From: Lentzea nigeriaca
Lineage (GTDB): Bacteria > Actinomycetota > Actinomycetes > Mycobacteriales > Pseudonocardiaceae
Length of the DNA: 64,000 nt
Direction: 5' to 3'
Assembly (NCBI RefSeq): GCF_016907955.1
Contig: NZ_JAFBCX010000001.1
Span: 1,240,001 to 1,304,000 of the forward strand
In this document: piece after piece, positions 54,223 through 63,701 of the stretch
Layout of the letters: every line of letters begins with the position of its first letter
Position numbering within the stretch: the stretch's first letter is position 1
Translations under genes and position numbers: made by a program
The notes under the pieces: generated by a model
Databases searched by the model: none
The model's input: the letters and a program-made list of their open reading frames with translations, nothing else
Told to the model about the DNA's origin: nothing

Positions 54223-55326
54223 CTAGAACGCGGTCGGGACCCGCACGGTGCCTGAGTTGATCCGGTCGACGGCCTGCCGGAGATCGGTACGGACGCTCTC
54301 GGGCACCACCTGCTTGAAGTGGTCGTTGTCGACGTAGCCGACCGCGTCCTGCTTGAGTCCGATCGAGTCCACGGCGCCGTACTTCAACGACCCGGCTTTC
54401 GCCTGCTCCGCCGCCTTGTACAGCGCGTTGCCGACGTTCTTGAGCATCGAGGTGATCACGGTGTCGCGCTGCGCCTGGTCGACGAGGGTCTCGTGCTGGT
54501 CGGAGTCGATGCCGAAGGTGTAGCGCTTGTTCGCCACCGCCGACTCGAAGGTGCCGAGGCCCGACAACCCCGCGACCGGCCAGACCAGAGCCGCGCCCTG
54601 CCCGTACATCGCGTTGCTGATCTCCTTGCCCTTGGCCGGGTCACCGAAGGGCTTGTCGCCGCCGACGTACTGCACCAGCACGTCGGACTCCCCACCGCCG
54701 GCCGAGGTGTAGCCCGCCTTGAAGCCGACGACGAAGTCGTCGATGACCGGCGTCTTCACCCCGCCGATCACACCGACCTTGCTCAGCGACTCCGCTCCCT
54801 TGAGAGCCTTGGCGGCCACCAGCTTCTGCGCGAGGAACCCGGCGAGGTAGCCGCCCTCGTTCTGCTTGAACGTCACCGAGTAGACGTTCTCGCAGCGGTT
54901 GGCACAGACGCCGCCGCCACCCCGGTAGTCGACCGGCGCGTCGAACACCCAGAACTTCTTGTCGGGGTGCTCCGGCGCCAGTTTCCCGATGTAGTCGGTG
55001 ACGTCGAACGTCCCGGCCGCCAGGATGTCGTAGTCGTCACCCGCCGCGGCGTCCTCGAAACCCGGCTCCCACTTCGTGCGGTCGGAGCCCAGCTCGACCA
55101 CCTTCAAGTCGAAACCCAGATTCTTCTGTGCCCGCTTGAGCCCTTCGTGGGCCGAGTCGAAGAACGACTTGTCGCCGAGCCCGCCGTTGACCACCAGCTT
55201 GATCCGGAGGCCGCCGGAAGCAGCCGGCGACGAAGATCCGGCGCCACCCGAGCCACCGCCGCCACATGCCGCGAGCGCGAGCACGCCGGCCACGGCCACC
55301 ACGGCGGCAACCCTGCTGCGATTCAT
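54223..55326 (-). CDS. BMP-family substrate-binding lipoprotein
   Basis: Lipoprotein of 367 residues: the signal VAAVVAVAGVLALAACGGGG has a lipobox cysteine. The mature part matches the BMP/Med family, with KLVVNGGLGDKSFFDSAHEGLKRAQ at the start and SKVGVIGGVKTPVIDDFVVGFKAGY in the hinge. Family members bind purine nucleosides and pass them to the permeases encoded next. The ATG at 55326 is six bases after GGAGG. A palindromic operator lies 57 bp upstream. Confidence 0.93.
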   Translation of the reverse strand: MNRSRVAAVVAVAGVLALAACGGGGSGGAGSSSPAASGGLRIKLVVNGGLGDKSFFDSAHEGLKRAQKNLGFDLKVVELGSDRTKWEPGFEDAAAGDDYDILAAGTFDVTDYIGKLAPEHPDKKFWVFDAPVDYRGGGGVCANRCENVYSVTFKQNEGGYLAGFLAQKLVAAKALKGAESLSKVGVIGGVKTPVIDDFVVGFKAGYTSAGGGESDVLVQYVGGDKPFGDPAKGKEISNAMYGQGAALVWPVAGLSGLGTFESAVANKRYTFGIDSDQHETLVDQAQRDTVITSMLKNVGNALYKAAEQAKAGSLKYGAVDSIGLKQDAVGYVDNDHFKQVVPESVRTDLRQAVDRINSGTVRVPTAF

Positions 55327-55382
55327 CATCGACCTCCGTCTCACGTGCTCTCACCTGCGCTTTGAGCAGACCGTAAGTGGTG

Positions 55383-55394
55383 CAAAACGTTTTG
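55383..55394. promoter_or_regulatory. Palindromic LacI-type operator CAAAACGTTTTG
   Basis: A perfect 12 bp palindrome with the central CG typical of LacI-family sites lies in the promoter region of the BMP gene. A near copy occurs upstream of the amidohydrolase gene at 58711-58722. The adjacent LacI regulator is the likely binder. Confidence 0.75.
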
Positions 55395-55459
55395 GCTACG
55401 CGGCCGACCCACTTTGTTCGGCGGCGCCAGAATTTCCATGAACGGCGCTTTTGTCCACC

Positions 55460-56203
55460 TCAGGGCGCGGCCAGCCACCGCACGAGCCGGTCCCACAGTT
55501 CGGCGTAGCCGTCCCACGCGAGGAACGCGGGCGGTGCCCAGTGCGGCGCGACGTCGGAGGTGAACGCAGCCGACCTGCCCGCTCCGTACCCGCCGACCAC
55601 GAGCAGGGGATGCCCGTCGCACTCGGCGAGCACGGAGGCCGCCGGCTTGGCCGTCACCTCGTTGAGCCCGAGCAGTGCGGGCCAGCGCTGATCGAGACCG
55701 GTGACGATCCCGTGGTCCACCAACACCTTCGGTTCGACACCGTGCGGGAGCTCGACCCGGTCGTCGCGGTCGAGGAGCGTCACGGGCAGCGCCTCGGCGA
55801 GCGGGGTCCGGCCCCACCGGGCCTTGGCGTCCACACCGCTGAACGTCAGGTAGCCGCCGATCATCAGTACCGCGCCACCCCGTTCGACGAAGTCCCGCAC
55901 CAGCTCGGAGCGGTCCGGCGCGGGCACGGAGTGGGCGAAGGTCTGCGGCGGCAGCTGAAAGCTGTTGGCACCCACGTCGCTGATGACGACCACGTCGAAC
56001 TGGGTGAAGCCTTCGGCCGAGTCCGGCACTTTGGCCGGGATTTCGTGCGACGGCACGTAAGTCACCTCGTGGCCCCGTGAGCGCAGCGCGTCGAGGAACA
56101 CGCCGCCGCCTTCGGTGTACTCCGAGGTGTAGAAGGCGTCGAAACCCTTCTGGTGCACGGAATAGGTGAACCACGACTCACCGACGACCAGGACTCTGGG
56201 CAT
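55460..56203 (-). CDS. ThuA/glutamine amidotransferase-like protein
   Basis: Protein of 247 residues of the putative glutamine amidotransferase family (class I-like fold). It shows VLVVGESWFTYSVHQKGFDAF at the start, DVVVISDVGANSFQL and ERGGAVLMIGGYLTFSG in the flavodoxin-like core, and VVGGYGAGRSAAFTSDVAPHW near the end. The cysteine nucleophile of true amidotransferases is not present at the expected GGYLTFSG position, so it may not transfer amide nitrogen. It follows the LacI gene by 84 bp and probably belongs to its transcript. Confidence 0.8.
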   Translation of the reverse strand: MPRVLVVGESWFTYSVHQKGFDAFYTSEYTEGGGVFLDALRSRGHEVTYVPSHEIPAKVPDSAEGFTQFDVVVISDVGANSFQLPPQTFAHSVPAPDRSELVRDFVERGGAVLMIGGYLTFSGVDAKARWGRTPLAEALPVTLLDRDDRVELPHGVEPKVLVDHGIVTGLDQRWPALLGLNEVTAKPAASVLAECDGHPLLVVGGYGAGRSAAFTSDVAPHWAPPAFLAWDGYAELWDRLVRWLAAP

Positions 56204-56287
56204 GGCGAACCTCTCTGTCCAGCCCTCGCGGGCAGGGTGAAGCGACCCTCCGGTCAGGAAGGCGCACTGGGATGTGGTGGGAACGGG

Positions 56288-57337
56288 TCAGCGGGCGGGC
56301 TGCGCCGTGCTGTCCCTCACCTGGAGTTCGACGGGGAGCGTGTGCCGCGAAGCGGGCGGCACCGCGCCTCGCGCCGCGTACTGGAGCAGCTGCGCGGTGG
56401 CGGTGCGCCCCACGTCGTAGGCGGGCTGGCGCACGGTCGTGAGCGCGGGACTGCTCAGTGAGGCCACCCTGATGTCGTCGAAGCCGACCACGGACACGTC
56501 CCGCGGCACAGCCAGTCCGGCCTCCCGCAGCGCCGCGATCGCGCCGAAGGCCATCAGGTCGTTGGCGGCGAAGATCGCCGTGGCGTCCAGATTCCTTTGC
56601 TCCGCAAGGAACTCGGCGACGAGGCGGTGGCCCGACGACTCCTTGAAGTCTCCGATCCGCTCGACCACGTCGCCGCGGAACGCCTGGCGGAACCCCGACG
56701 CCCGTGCGGTGCTGCTCTTCAGGCCCCGCGGACCCGTCAGCGCCAATGCCCGTCGATGCCCCAGCTCACGCAAATGGTTGCCAACGAAGCGGCCTCCGGC
56801 CTCGTGGTCCGCGGTGGCGATCAACGCGCCTTCCAGCCCCTCGACCTCCTCGTCGGCCAGGGCGATCGGGAAGCTGCCCAGGAGCGCCTCCAGCCGTTGC
56901 CGCGAGGGCGGGGAGCCGGCCGCGTACACCATGCCGTCGATGAAACGGCTGCGGATCATGCCGAGGTAGCGGTCCTCGCGTTCGGGGTCGAACTCGGTGT
57001 TGCACAGGATCAGGCTGTACCCGAGATCGTGCGCGGCGTCCTCCGCACCCTTGGCGAGATCGGCGAAGAAGGCGTTGCTGATGTCGGGGATCAGCAGACC
57101 GACCACGGAGGTGAACCCGGCCTGGAGGCTGCGCGCGAGGGAGGCGGGCACGTAGCCGAGCCGGTTCACCACACTGCGGACCCGCGCCGCCGTCTCCTCG
57201 GCGACGGGGCGCCTGCCGCTCAGGACGTGGGAGACCGTGGTCGGGCTGACGTCGGCGGCGGCTGCCACGTCCTTGATCGACGCCGGTTTGCGCACGGAGC
57301 GCCAGCCTGGGGGAGTCCCGCCGGGATCACGGGTCAT
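56288..57337 (-). CDS. LacI-family transcriptional regulator
   Basis: LacI/PurR-type regulator of 349 residues. The N-terminal headpiece reads [22 protein letters not shown], followed by the hinge [17 protein letters not shown]. The effector domain includes [23 protein letters not shown], the acidic and aromatic pocket residues and VSVVGFDDI. It overlaps the amidohydrolase gene by 11 bases. The presumed operators are the palindromes at 55383 and 58711. A nucleoside, purine or ring amide is the likely inducer, given the neighbours. Confidence 0.92.
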   Translation of the reverse strand: MTRDPGGTPPGWRSVRKPASIKDVAAAADVSPTTVSHVLSGRRPVAEETAARVRSVVNRLGYVPASLARSLQAGFTSVVGLLIPDISNAFFADLAKGAEDAAHDLGYSLILCNTEFDPEREDRYLGMIRSRFIDGMVYAAGSPPSRQRLEALLGSFPIALADEEVEGLEGALIATADHEAGGRFVGNHLRELGHRRALALTGPRGLKSSTARASGFRQAFRGDVVERIGDFKESSGHRLVAEFLAEQRNLDATAIFAANDLMAFGAIAALREAGLAVPRDVSVVGFDDIRVASLSSPALTTVRQPAYDVGRTATAQLLQYAARGAVPPASRHTLPVELQVRDSTAQPAR

Positions 57338-58691
57338 AGTGCTGCACCGCCTTCCCGTGCGAGATGTCGAGCAGCCTGCCGACCCGCTCGTCGATCTCCG
57401 CGAGGACCGCGGGCACGTCGACGGTCAGCACGTTCCGATCCCTCATCAGGACCCGGCCGTCCACGATGACGGTGCGCACGTCGGACGCGCGAACGCTGTA
57501 GACGAGGGCGGCTCGCTCGTCGTGCAGGGGCCGGCAGTGCGGCCCCGACAGGTCGACGAGCGCGATGTCGGCCCGCATGCCCGGCTCCAGGGCGCCGACC
57601 ACGTCCCCGAGCCCGAGAGCGCGGGCGCCGCCGCGCGTGGCGAGGCGCAGGGTGTCGGAGACGTTCATCCACGTCGCGTCCCCCACGGCCTGCTTCTGGG
57701 TGAGCGCGACCAGGCGCAGCGCCTCCCACACGTCGAGCGTGTTGTGCCCGGCGGCGCCGTCGGTACCGACCGCGACGGTGACCCCCGCGCCGAGCAGCGC
57801 CCGGACCGGAGTCAGCGGCGACAGCGCGTGCTTGAGATACACCTTGGGACAACAGGCCACGGCCGTTCGCTCCGCGTGCGCCGCCAGCAGCGGGAGGTCG
57901 CCCTCCCCGATCCCGCACCCGTGGGCGATGAGCGCGCCCGCGTCGAGTACGCCCGTCTCGTGCAGCACCTGCACCGGCGTGACGCCACGGCGGCGCAGGC
58001 TCGACTCGGTCTGCTCCACGTTCTCGGCCGCGTGGATGTGCATCCGCAGGCCGAGCCGCCTGGCGTGGTCGGCGAGCGTCCGCAGGTCCTCGTCGTCCAC
58101 CGTGTACGGGGCGTGCGGACCCAACGAGACCGTCACCCGTCCGTCGGCACGGCCGTGCCATCCCTCCGCGAACGCCACGCTCGACTCCAGCGCCTCCTGG
58201 CCCCGGCTGCTGAAGTACGTGGGTGCGATGTCGGCCCGCAGACCGGACTCGGTGACCGCCTCGGCGATCCGCTCCGGGAAGAAGTAGTGGTCGGCGAACG
58301 TGGTCACACCGGAACCGATCATCTCGGCGCAGGCGAGCCTGGCCCCCAACGCGACGTCGTCCGCGGTGAGGTTGCTCTCGATCGGCCACACCCGCTGGTT
58401 GAACCACGCCTCGACCGACACGTCCTCGGCCGCCCCGCGCATCAACACCATCGGACTGTGCGTATGGGCGTTCACCAGGCCCGGCGTCGCGAGCAGCCCG
58501 CGCCCGTCGATCACCTCGGCGCCGTCGAACGAGGACGTCACACCGCTGGGGGCAACGGACTCGATCACGCCGTCGGCGACCGTGATGTCCTGCTCCCGCA
58601 GGATCTCGCAGTCGCCGGTGAGCGGGACGCGCAACACGTCGCAGCCCGACACCAGCAGCCGGCCGCTCGGGCTCCGCAGTGCCTTTCCCAT
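57327..58691 (-). CDS. Amidohydrolase (TRZ/ATZ, deaminase type)
   Basis: Metal-dependent hydrolase of 454 residues. The metal motif LVNAHTHSPMVLMRG is followed by the conserved SLGPHAPYTV, MHIHAAENVEQTE and TDGAAGHNTLDVWEA, as in S-adenosylhomocysteine/5'-methylthioadenosine deaminases, guanine deaminase and triazine hydrolases. It most likely deaminates a purine nucleoside or base imported by the neighbouring BMP system. ATG at 58691 is the best start, although its ribosome binding site is weak. It is the first gene of the leftward LacI unit. Confidence 0.9.
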   Translation of the reverse strand: MGKALRSPSGRLLVSGCDVLRVPLTGDCEILREQDITVADGVIESVAPSGVTSSFDGAEVIDGRGLLATPGLVNAHTHSPMVLMRGAAEDVSVEAWFNQRVWPIESNLTADDVALGARLACAEMIGSGVTTFADHYFFPERIAEAVTESGLRADIAPTYFSSRGQEALESSVAFAEGWHGRADGRVTVSLGPHAPYTVDDEDLRTLADHARRLGLRMHIHAAENVEQTESSLRRRGVTPVQVLHETGVLDAGALIAHGCGIGEGDLPLLAAHAERTAVACCPKVYLKHALSPLTPVRALLGAGVTVAVGTDGAAGHNTLDVWEALRLVALTQKQAVGDATWMNVSDTLRLATRGGARALGLGDVVGALEPGMRADIALVDLSGPHCRPLHDERAALVYSVRASDVRTVIVDGRVLMRDRNVLTVDVPAVLAEIDERVGRLLDISHGKAVQHYDP

Positions 58692-58703
58692 GCTTGCGAA
58701 CGT

Positions 58704-58736
58704 AAGTCTCCAAAACGATTTGCACAATGGAGACTT
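58704..58736. promoter_or_regulatory. LacI-type operator CAAAACGATTTG inside an inverted repeat
   Basis: CAAAACGATTTG at 58711-58722 differs by one base from the palindrome upstream of the BMP gene. It lies within an 8 bp inverted repeat, AAGTCTCC (58704-58711) and GGAGACTT (58729-58736). The site precedes the amidohydrolase/LacI transcription unit and supports autoregulation. Confidence 0.65.
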
Positions 58737-58754
58737 CACCGGTCGACTGGGACG

Positions 58755-59963
58755 TCAGTGGCTTGCAGGGGGCAGAGCGCCTGGGTGCGGGCGGCCGGCC
58801 ACGCCACTCCTCAGGTCCAGGAGTGGACTCCGGGTCCAGGTCGCCAGCCGGGTCAGCAGTCCGGCGAGCAGTGTGGTCCGCGGCTGGACGGTGTCGGGAT
58901 AGATGAACTCGTCCCGCGCGTGGGCGCCGCCGCCGACGGCGCCCAGCCCGCACAGCACCGGCAGGCCGAGCGCGGCGACGAAGTTCGCGTCGCTCGCGCC
59001 ACCGACCGCGGCGTCGCGGAGGTCGTGGCCGTGGTCCTGGGCGGCGGCGCGGGCGAGGTCGAGCAGCCGGGCCGATGCGGCGTTCAGGGTCATCGGCGGC
59101 CGGTTCCAGCCGTGCGCGATGTCGATGCGCACGCGAGGGTCGCTGGTTTTGATCGCTTTCAGTTCGGCGTCGACCCGGTCCTTCTCCAGCTGGGTGCGGA
59201 CGCGGACGTCGATGGTCGCGGTGGCGCGCCCGGCGACGACGTTGGCGCCGGTGCCGCCGTTGATCAGGCCGACGTTCACGGTGGTGCCCGCATCCGGTGC
59301 GGCGACTGCCGAAGCGGCGGTGACGAACTCGGCCAGCGCGTGGACGGCGCTGGCTCCGGCCTCGGGGGCGAGCCCGGCGTGCGACTCGATGCCGGTGGCG
59401 GTCACCGTGAACGTCCCGGTGCCCTTGCGGGCGGTCTTGACCGCGCCGTCGGCGGAGGGTTCCAGCACCAGGGTCGCGTCGGCCTCGGCGGCGGTGCGTT
59501 CGATGATCGGGCGTGAGGAGGGTGAGCCGATCTCCTCGTCGCCGTTGAAGACGAACGTCACCGTCGGCACCGGCCCGCCGGCGTCCCTGGTCAGCTTCAG
59601 CGCCCAGATGCCTTGTGCCAGACCGGTTTTCATGTCGAAGATGCCTGGGCCGCCGAGCTTCGTCCTGCCGCCGGCCGCGGGAGGTGCCCAGTCGGTGAGC
59701 GTGCCGGTCGGCCACACCGTGTCGTAGTGGCCGATCAGCGCGACGTGCCCCGGACGGGTGCCGGTGTAGGTCAGCGTGGCGGTGTCACCGTGCCCGTCGC
59801 CGCGGTGCCGCCGCCGCACGTCGGGCGGTCCGAGCCGGGCCGTGGCCAGGTCTCGCAGGTGGTCCAGTCCCGCGGCGAGGCCGGGCAGGTCGTGGCTCGA
59901 GGTCTCGTGGTTCACGAGGGAGAGGATGTCGGCGACGATGTCCGCCGTGAGGTCGTGTGTCAC
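58755..59963 (-). CDS. M20-family carboxypeptidase (CPG2-like)
   Basis: Zinc metallopeptidase of 402 residues. LIGHYDTVWPTGT holds the first metal ligands, GPGIFDMKTGLAQ the bridging aspartate, and FNGDEEIGSPSSRP the catalytic glutamate. GIESHAGLAPEAGASA marks the dimerisation domain and GGGAHARDEFI the last ligand. The sequence resembles glutamate carboxypeptidase G2, which removes glutamate from folates and from p-aminobenzoyl-glutamate. The GTG at 59963 overlaps the AbgT stop as GTGA (59960-59963). Confidence 0.9.
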   Translation of the reverse strand: MTHDLTADIVADILSLVNHETSSHDLPGLAAGLDHLRDLATARLGPPDVRRRHRGDGHGDTATLTYTGTRPGHVALIGHYDTVWPTGTLTDWAPPAAGGRTKLGGPGIFDMKTGLAQGIWALKLTRDAGGPVPTVTFVFNGDEEIGSPSSRPIIERTAAEADATLVLEPSADGAVKTARKGTGTFTVTATGIESHAGLAPEAGASAVHALAEFVTAASAVAAPDAGTTVNVGLINGGTGANVVAGRATATIDVRVRTQLEKDRVDAELKAIKTSDPRVRIDIAHGWNRPPMTLNAASARLLDLARAAAQDHGHDLRDAAVGGASDANFVAALGLPVLCGLGAVGGGAHARDEFIYPDTVQPRTTLLAGLLTRLATWTRSPLLDLRSGVAGRPHPGALPPASH

Positions 59964-61501
59964 GAGGCGCTGACTCCGAACGGGATGCCCAGCAGGTACC
60001 ACGCGACGAAGAACGCGACCCAGACGATCCAGACCACGGCGGCGATCGGGATGGTGAACGAGGCCAGCGTGCCGATGCCCGCTGACTTGCGGTACTGCTG
60101 GACGAATCCGAGTGCCATCACGAAGTACGGGCTCATCGGGGTGACGCAGTTGGTGACGGAGTCGGCCACGCGGTAGACGGCCTGAGTGGTCTCGGGGTCG
60201 ATGCCGACCAGCATGAGCATCGGTACGAGCACCGGTGCGGCCAGCGACCACAGTGCCGATCCGCTGGTGATGACGAGGTTCATCACGGTGATCAGCACGG
60301 CGATGCCGACGAGCACGACCCAGCCGTGCCACCGCAGGTCCCGCAACGCCTCGGCGCCGGTGATGGCCAGGACCTCGCCGATGTTGGTCCACTTGAAGTA
60401 GGCGAGGAACTGGGAGATGGCGAAGAACAGCACGAGGATGGGCGCCATCGACCGGACCCCGTCGGCCATGGCGGCGACGACGTCGCGCGCGGCGGGCAGC
60501 GTTCCGGTCAGGCGGCCGTAGACGGTGCCGACGACCGCGAAGAACACACCGAGGACCACCGCGATGCCGGCGATCAGCGGCGAGTTGACGATGCCGCCGC
60601 CTTCACCGCGCAGCGGTGACGACGCCGGAACAAGGCAGATCACCGCAAGTGCGATGAAACCCAGCGCGAGCAGGCCGGTCACTCGTAGCGCGCGGCGCTG
60701 CTGCGGGGTCACGGTCATCGCGTCGCGTTCGGCGGCCTCCAGTTCGGTGCTGGGCCGGTCCGCCTCCAGGTCCGAGCGTCGCGCGAGGACCATCTCCACG
60801 ACGACCGTGATCACGGTCGCGATGAGGAACGACGAGGCGAGGCCGAAGAAGTAGTTGGCCACCGGCGTGACGACGTAGCCCTTGTCGATCGTGCGGGCCG
60901 CGGCGGTGGAGATCGACGACAGCAGCACGTCGGTTTTGGTCAGCGACGGGGACGCGTCGTAGCCCGCGGAGATCGAGACGTAGGCGACGATGCAGCCGAG
61001 CACCGGACTGCGGCCCGCCGCGCGGAAGATCAGCGCTCCCAACGGGATCAGGGTGATGTACGCGGCGTCACCGACGACGTGGCTGACCATGGCGGTGATC
61101 GACAGCGCGAAGGTCAGGTACCTGGCCGGCACCCGCGCGACCATGCGCCGCAGCATCGTCGAGAGCAGCCCGCTCCGCTCGGCGACGCCGATCCCCAGCA
61201 TCACGGTGAGGATCGTGGCCAGCGGCGGGAAACTCGCGAAGCTCTCGACGGCGTCCGCGACGACCAGCGTGAGCCCGTCCCTGCTCAGCAGGCTGGCGAC
61301 CTCGACGACCTTGTTCGTCGCCGGGTTCACCGCGCGGACGTGCATCGCCGCGAGCACGGCGCTCAGCACGGCCACACCGCCCGCGAACAGCCAGAAGAGC
61401 CAGAACGGGTTGGGCAGCCGGTTGCCGGCCTTCTCGATGGCGGCGACGCAGCGGAACGCGGTGCGCAGCACTCTCGACTGCGGTTCGGCGGTGGTGGTCA
61501 T
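59960..61501 (-). CDS. AbgT-family transporter
   Basis: Membrane protein of 513 residues of the AbgT family, known for p-aminobenzoyl-glutamate uptake (AbgT of E. coli) or sulfonamide efflux (MtrF). Recognisable regions are NRLPNPFWLFWLFAGGVAV near the N-terminus, VVGDAAYITLIPLGALIF and SAGYDASPSLTKTDVLLS, and the VITSGSALWSLAAPVLVPML hairpin. About 11 helices are predicted. The ATG at 61501 follows GAGGTACCG. The linked M20 peptidase suggests import and cleavage of an aminobenzoyl or acyl glutamate. Confidence 0.92.
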   Translation of the reverse strand: MTTTAEPQSRVLRTAFRCVAAIEKAGNRLPNPFWLFWLFAGGVAVLSAVLAAMHVRAVNPATNKVVEVASLLSRDGLTLVVADAVESFASFPPLATILTVMLGIGVAERSGLLSTMLRRMVARVPARYLTFALSITAMVSHVVGDAAYITLIPLGALIFRAAGRSPVLGCIVAYVSISAGYDASPSLTKTDVLLSSISTAAARTIDKGYVVTPVANYFFGLASSFLIATVITVVVEMVLARRSDLEADRPSTELEAAERDAMTVTPQQRRALRVTGLLALGFIALAVICLVPASSPLRGEGGGIVNSPLIAGIAVVLGVFFAVVGTVYGRLTGTLPAARDVVAAMADGVRSMAPILVLFFAISQFLAYFKWTNIGEVLAITGAEALRDLRWHGWVVLVGIAVLITVMNLVITSGSALWSLAAPVLVPMLMLVGIDPETTQAVYRVADSVTNCVTPMSPYFVMALGFVQQYRKSAGIGTLASFTIPIAAVVWIVWVAFFVAWYLLGIPFGVSAS

Positions 61502-61614
61502 CGGTACCTCGTCGGGGCGCTTGAGGGAACTTTCGGCATACGATGGCCACGAGATAGAAGATTCGCTAGCTTGTAACCGATTCAGTGGGAATTACTGGCA
61601 AATGAGGCGGGATC

Positions 61615-62634
61615 GTGGCTCCTCCCAAGCTCGACGAGTTCGACCGCCGCCTCATCGGCGCGCTGCACCTGGCACCGCGTGCCACGTGGGACGACATCGG
61701 CGAAGTGCTCGCCGCCGACGCGAGCACCCTCAAACGCCGGTTCAACCGGCTGCACGAAGCGCGGATGATCCGCGTGATCGGTCAGGCCGACTGGGGCGTG
61801 CACTCCACCGCGATGCCGGTTCACCTGTTCCTCGACGTCACGGGCGTCACCCCGCTCGCCGTCCTCGGCCGCCTGCGCTCCGTGCCGCACGTGCAGCTGC
61901 TGGCGCAGATCTCCGGTGACTACCCGGTCTACGCGGTGGTGCACGCCCCGTCGGAAGCGGCCACCAGCGAGGCGATCGACCGCCTGTTCTCCATCCGGGG
62001 CGTGCGCCGCGTCAACGCCCTGCCCGCCCTGACCACCCTGCGCCGAGGCTTCAGCTGGGACCCCGGCTTCCTGACCGACGCCGAACGGGCCGAGCTGCTG
62101 GCCCTGACCGGCGACCGGACCGAGGGAACCGCGACCGCGACCGGCAAACCCCTGAGCGACGCCGAGCGCACCGTGGTCGCACTGCTGATGCGGGACGCCA
62201 GAGCCTCCGCCGCGAGCATCGGCCGCGCCGCGGGACTGCCCACCTCGACGGCACATCGCCTCGTCCGCCGCGCCCTCGACGAGAAGTGGGTCCGCCCCCG
62301 ACTCGAAGCCGTGTCGGAATGGCTCGGGTTCCGCACCCCGTTCCTGCTCCGTCTGCGAGTGGCCCCAGGCGAGACGCCCGCCGTCATGCGCCGCCTGGAC
62401 GGGCTGCCCCAGACCCGCGTCAGCGTGCACGTCGCCAGCGACATCTCCGTCCTGTGCACGGGTCTGGTGGCCGATCGCGCCGCGCTGGCCGCGTTCGTCG
62501 ACGCGGAACTGGCCGGAATCCCCGGAATCCGCGCAGTCAGTGTGGATGTCTACCTCTCGGAGCCGCGCCGTTACTGGCTGGACCGGGACACCGTCTCGGG
62601 CCTGGGGGAGTTCCACCCGCCGGCGGTCTTGTGA
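61615..62634 (+). CDS. Lrp/AsnC-family regulator, tandem-domain type
   Basis: Regulator of 339 residues with two Lrp-like units. The first helix-turn-helix reads DEFDRRLIGALHLAPRATWDD and the second LSDAERTVVALLMRDARASAAS, each followed by a RAM-type effector domain. This double arrangement is about twice the usual 150-residue size and is common in actinomycetes. It diverges from the AbgT/M20 operon with 113 bp between starts and probably senses the transported amino acid or amide. The GTG at 61615 follows GGCGGGATC. Confidence 0.9.
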   Translation: MAPPKLDEFDRRLIGALHLAPRATWDDIGEVLAADASTLKRRFNRLHEARMIRVIGQADWGVHSTAMPVHLFLDVTGVTPLAVLGRLRSVPHVQLLAQISGDYPVYAVVHAPSEAATSEAIDRLFSIRGVRRVNALPALTTLRRGFSWDPGFLTDAERAELLALTGDRTEGTATATGKPLSDAERTVVALLMRDARASAASIGRAAGLPTSTAHRLVRRALDEKWVRPRLEAVSEWLGFRTPFLLRLRVAPGETPAVMRRLDGLPQTRVSVHVASDISVLCTGLVADRAALAAFVDAELAGIPGIRAVSVDVYLSEPRRYWLDRDTVSGLGEFHPPAVL

Positions 62635-62661
62635 CTGGGCGAAGTTCAGGCTCTGAACAGA

Positions 62662-63627
62662 TCAGCCCGACAGCGCCCGGATCGCCTGGTCGCTGAGCTC
62701 GAACGACAGCGCGCCCGCGTTCTCGGCCGCCTGCCTGCCGTCCTTCGCACCCGGAATCGGGATGACGCCAGGCTGCTGGACGAGCCAGCGCAACGCGACC
62801 TGCGCGGGCGTCCTGCCGTGCGTCCCGGCCAGCTCGCGCAGCACCGCGTTGACGCGTTCGAGCTCGGCGAGCGCCGCCTTGCCGCGGAACGGTGCCCGGT
62901 ACCGGCGCCAGCCCGCCGGACGGTGGGTGGCGTCGTACTTGCCGGTGAGCGCGCCCGAGGCGAGCGGCATGTACGCGATGAGCGTGACGCCGAGCTCGCG
63001 GCACGCTGCCAGCACGCCGTCGGTCTCGGGCTCGCGGTGCAGCAGCGAGTACTGGACCTGGTTGGAGGCCAACGGAATGCCGCGCTCGGCCAGCGCGGTG
63101 TGCGCGGTGCGCAGCTGGTCGGCCGAGTAGTTGCTGACGCCGACGGCCCGCACCTTGCCCGCTGCCACCGCGTCGGCCATCAGGTTCATGAGCCGGGGGA
63201 TCGGCATCCAGCGCACCGGGAAGTGAACCTGGTACAGGTCGATCACCTCGCGCCGCAGCCGGGACAGGCTCGCCTCGAGCGTCTCGGGCAGACTGTCCGC
63301 GCTCGCGAAGAACTTGGCCGGGAACTTGGTCGCGACGAGCACGCGGTCGTTGCCCTCGGTGAGCTCGCCGAGACGGCGCTCGGACACACCGTTGCCGTAC
63401 ATGGCCGCGGTGTCGAAGAGGTTCACGCCCGCCGCGAGGCTGACCTGGTACGCCTCGCGCTGGTCGGCGAGGCCGCTGGTGGGGCCGTAGGCGTTGCGGG
63501 CCGGGTTCATCCGCGGCGACTGCGTCATGTCGCCCCACACCATGACGCCGACGCCCAGCGGCGGCACCCGGACGCCCGTCCGTCCCAGCTCACGAGCCGG
63601 GACCGGCACGCTCTCGGTCACCGGCAC
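62662..63627 (-). CDS. Aldo/keto reductase
   Basis: NADPH-dependent oxidoreductase of about 321 residues with a TIM-barrel fold. The catalytic tetrad is visible: aspartate and tyrosine in NLFDTAAMYGNG, lysine in VLVATKFPAK and histidine in DLYQVHFPV. IPIPGAKDGRQAAENAGA is the C-terminal cofactor motif. The substrate is unknown. The start is a GTG at 63627; GTG at 63621 is possible. It shares its direction with the next gene, about 75 bp upstream. Confidence 0.92.
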   Translation of the reverse strand: MPVTESVPVPARELGRTGVRVPPLGVGVMVWGDMTQSPRMNPARNAYGPTSGLADQREAYQVSLAAGVNLFDTAAMYGNGVSERRLGELTEGNDRVLVATKFPAKFFASADSLPETLEASLSRLRREVIDLYQVHFPVRWMPIPRLMNLMADAVAAGKVRAVGVSNYSADQLRTAHTALAERGIPLASNQVQYSLLHREPETDGVLAACRELGVTLIAYMPLASGALTGKYDATHRPAGWRRYRAPFRGKAALAELERVNAVLRELAGTHGRTPAQVALRWLVQQPGVIPIPGAKDGRQAAENAGALSFELSDQAIRALSG

Positions 63628-63701
63628 AGTGTGCGCCCCAGCCGGCGTAGCCGCACAGCGTCAGGCGCCGAACCGGTCCCGGAAGGTCGCACCGCGCGTG
63701 C

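Noticed and set aside
57237..59516. 759-residue rightward open frame over the LacI, amidohydrolase and M20 genes
   Set aside because: It spans three intact genes on the other strand and shows no domain.
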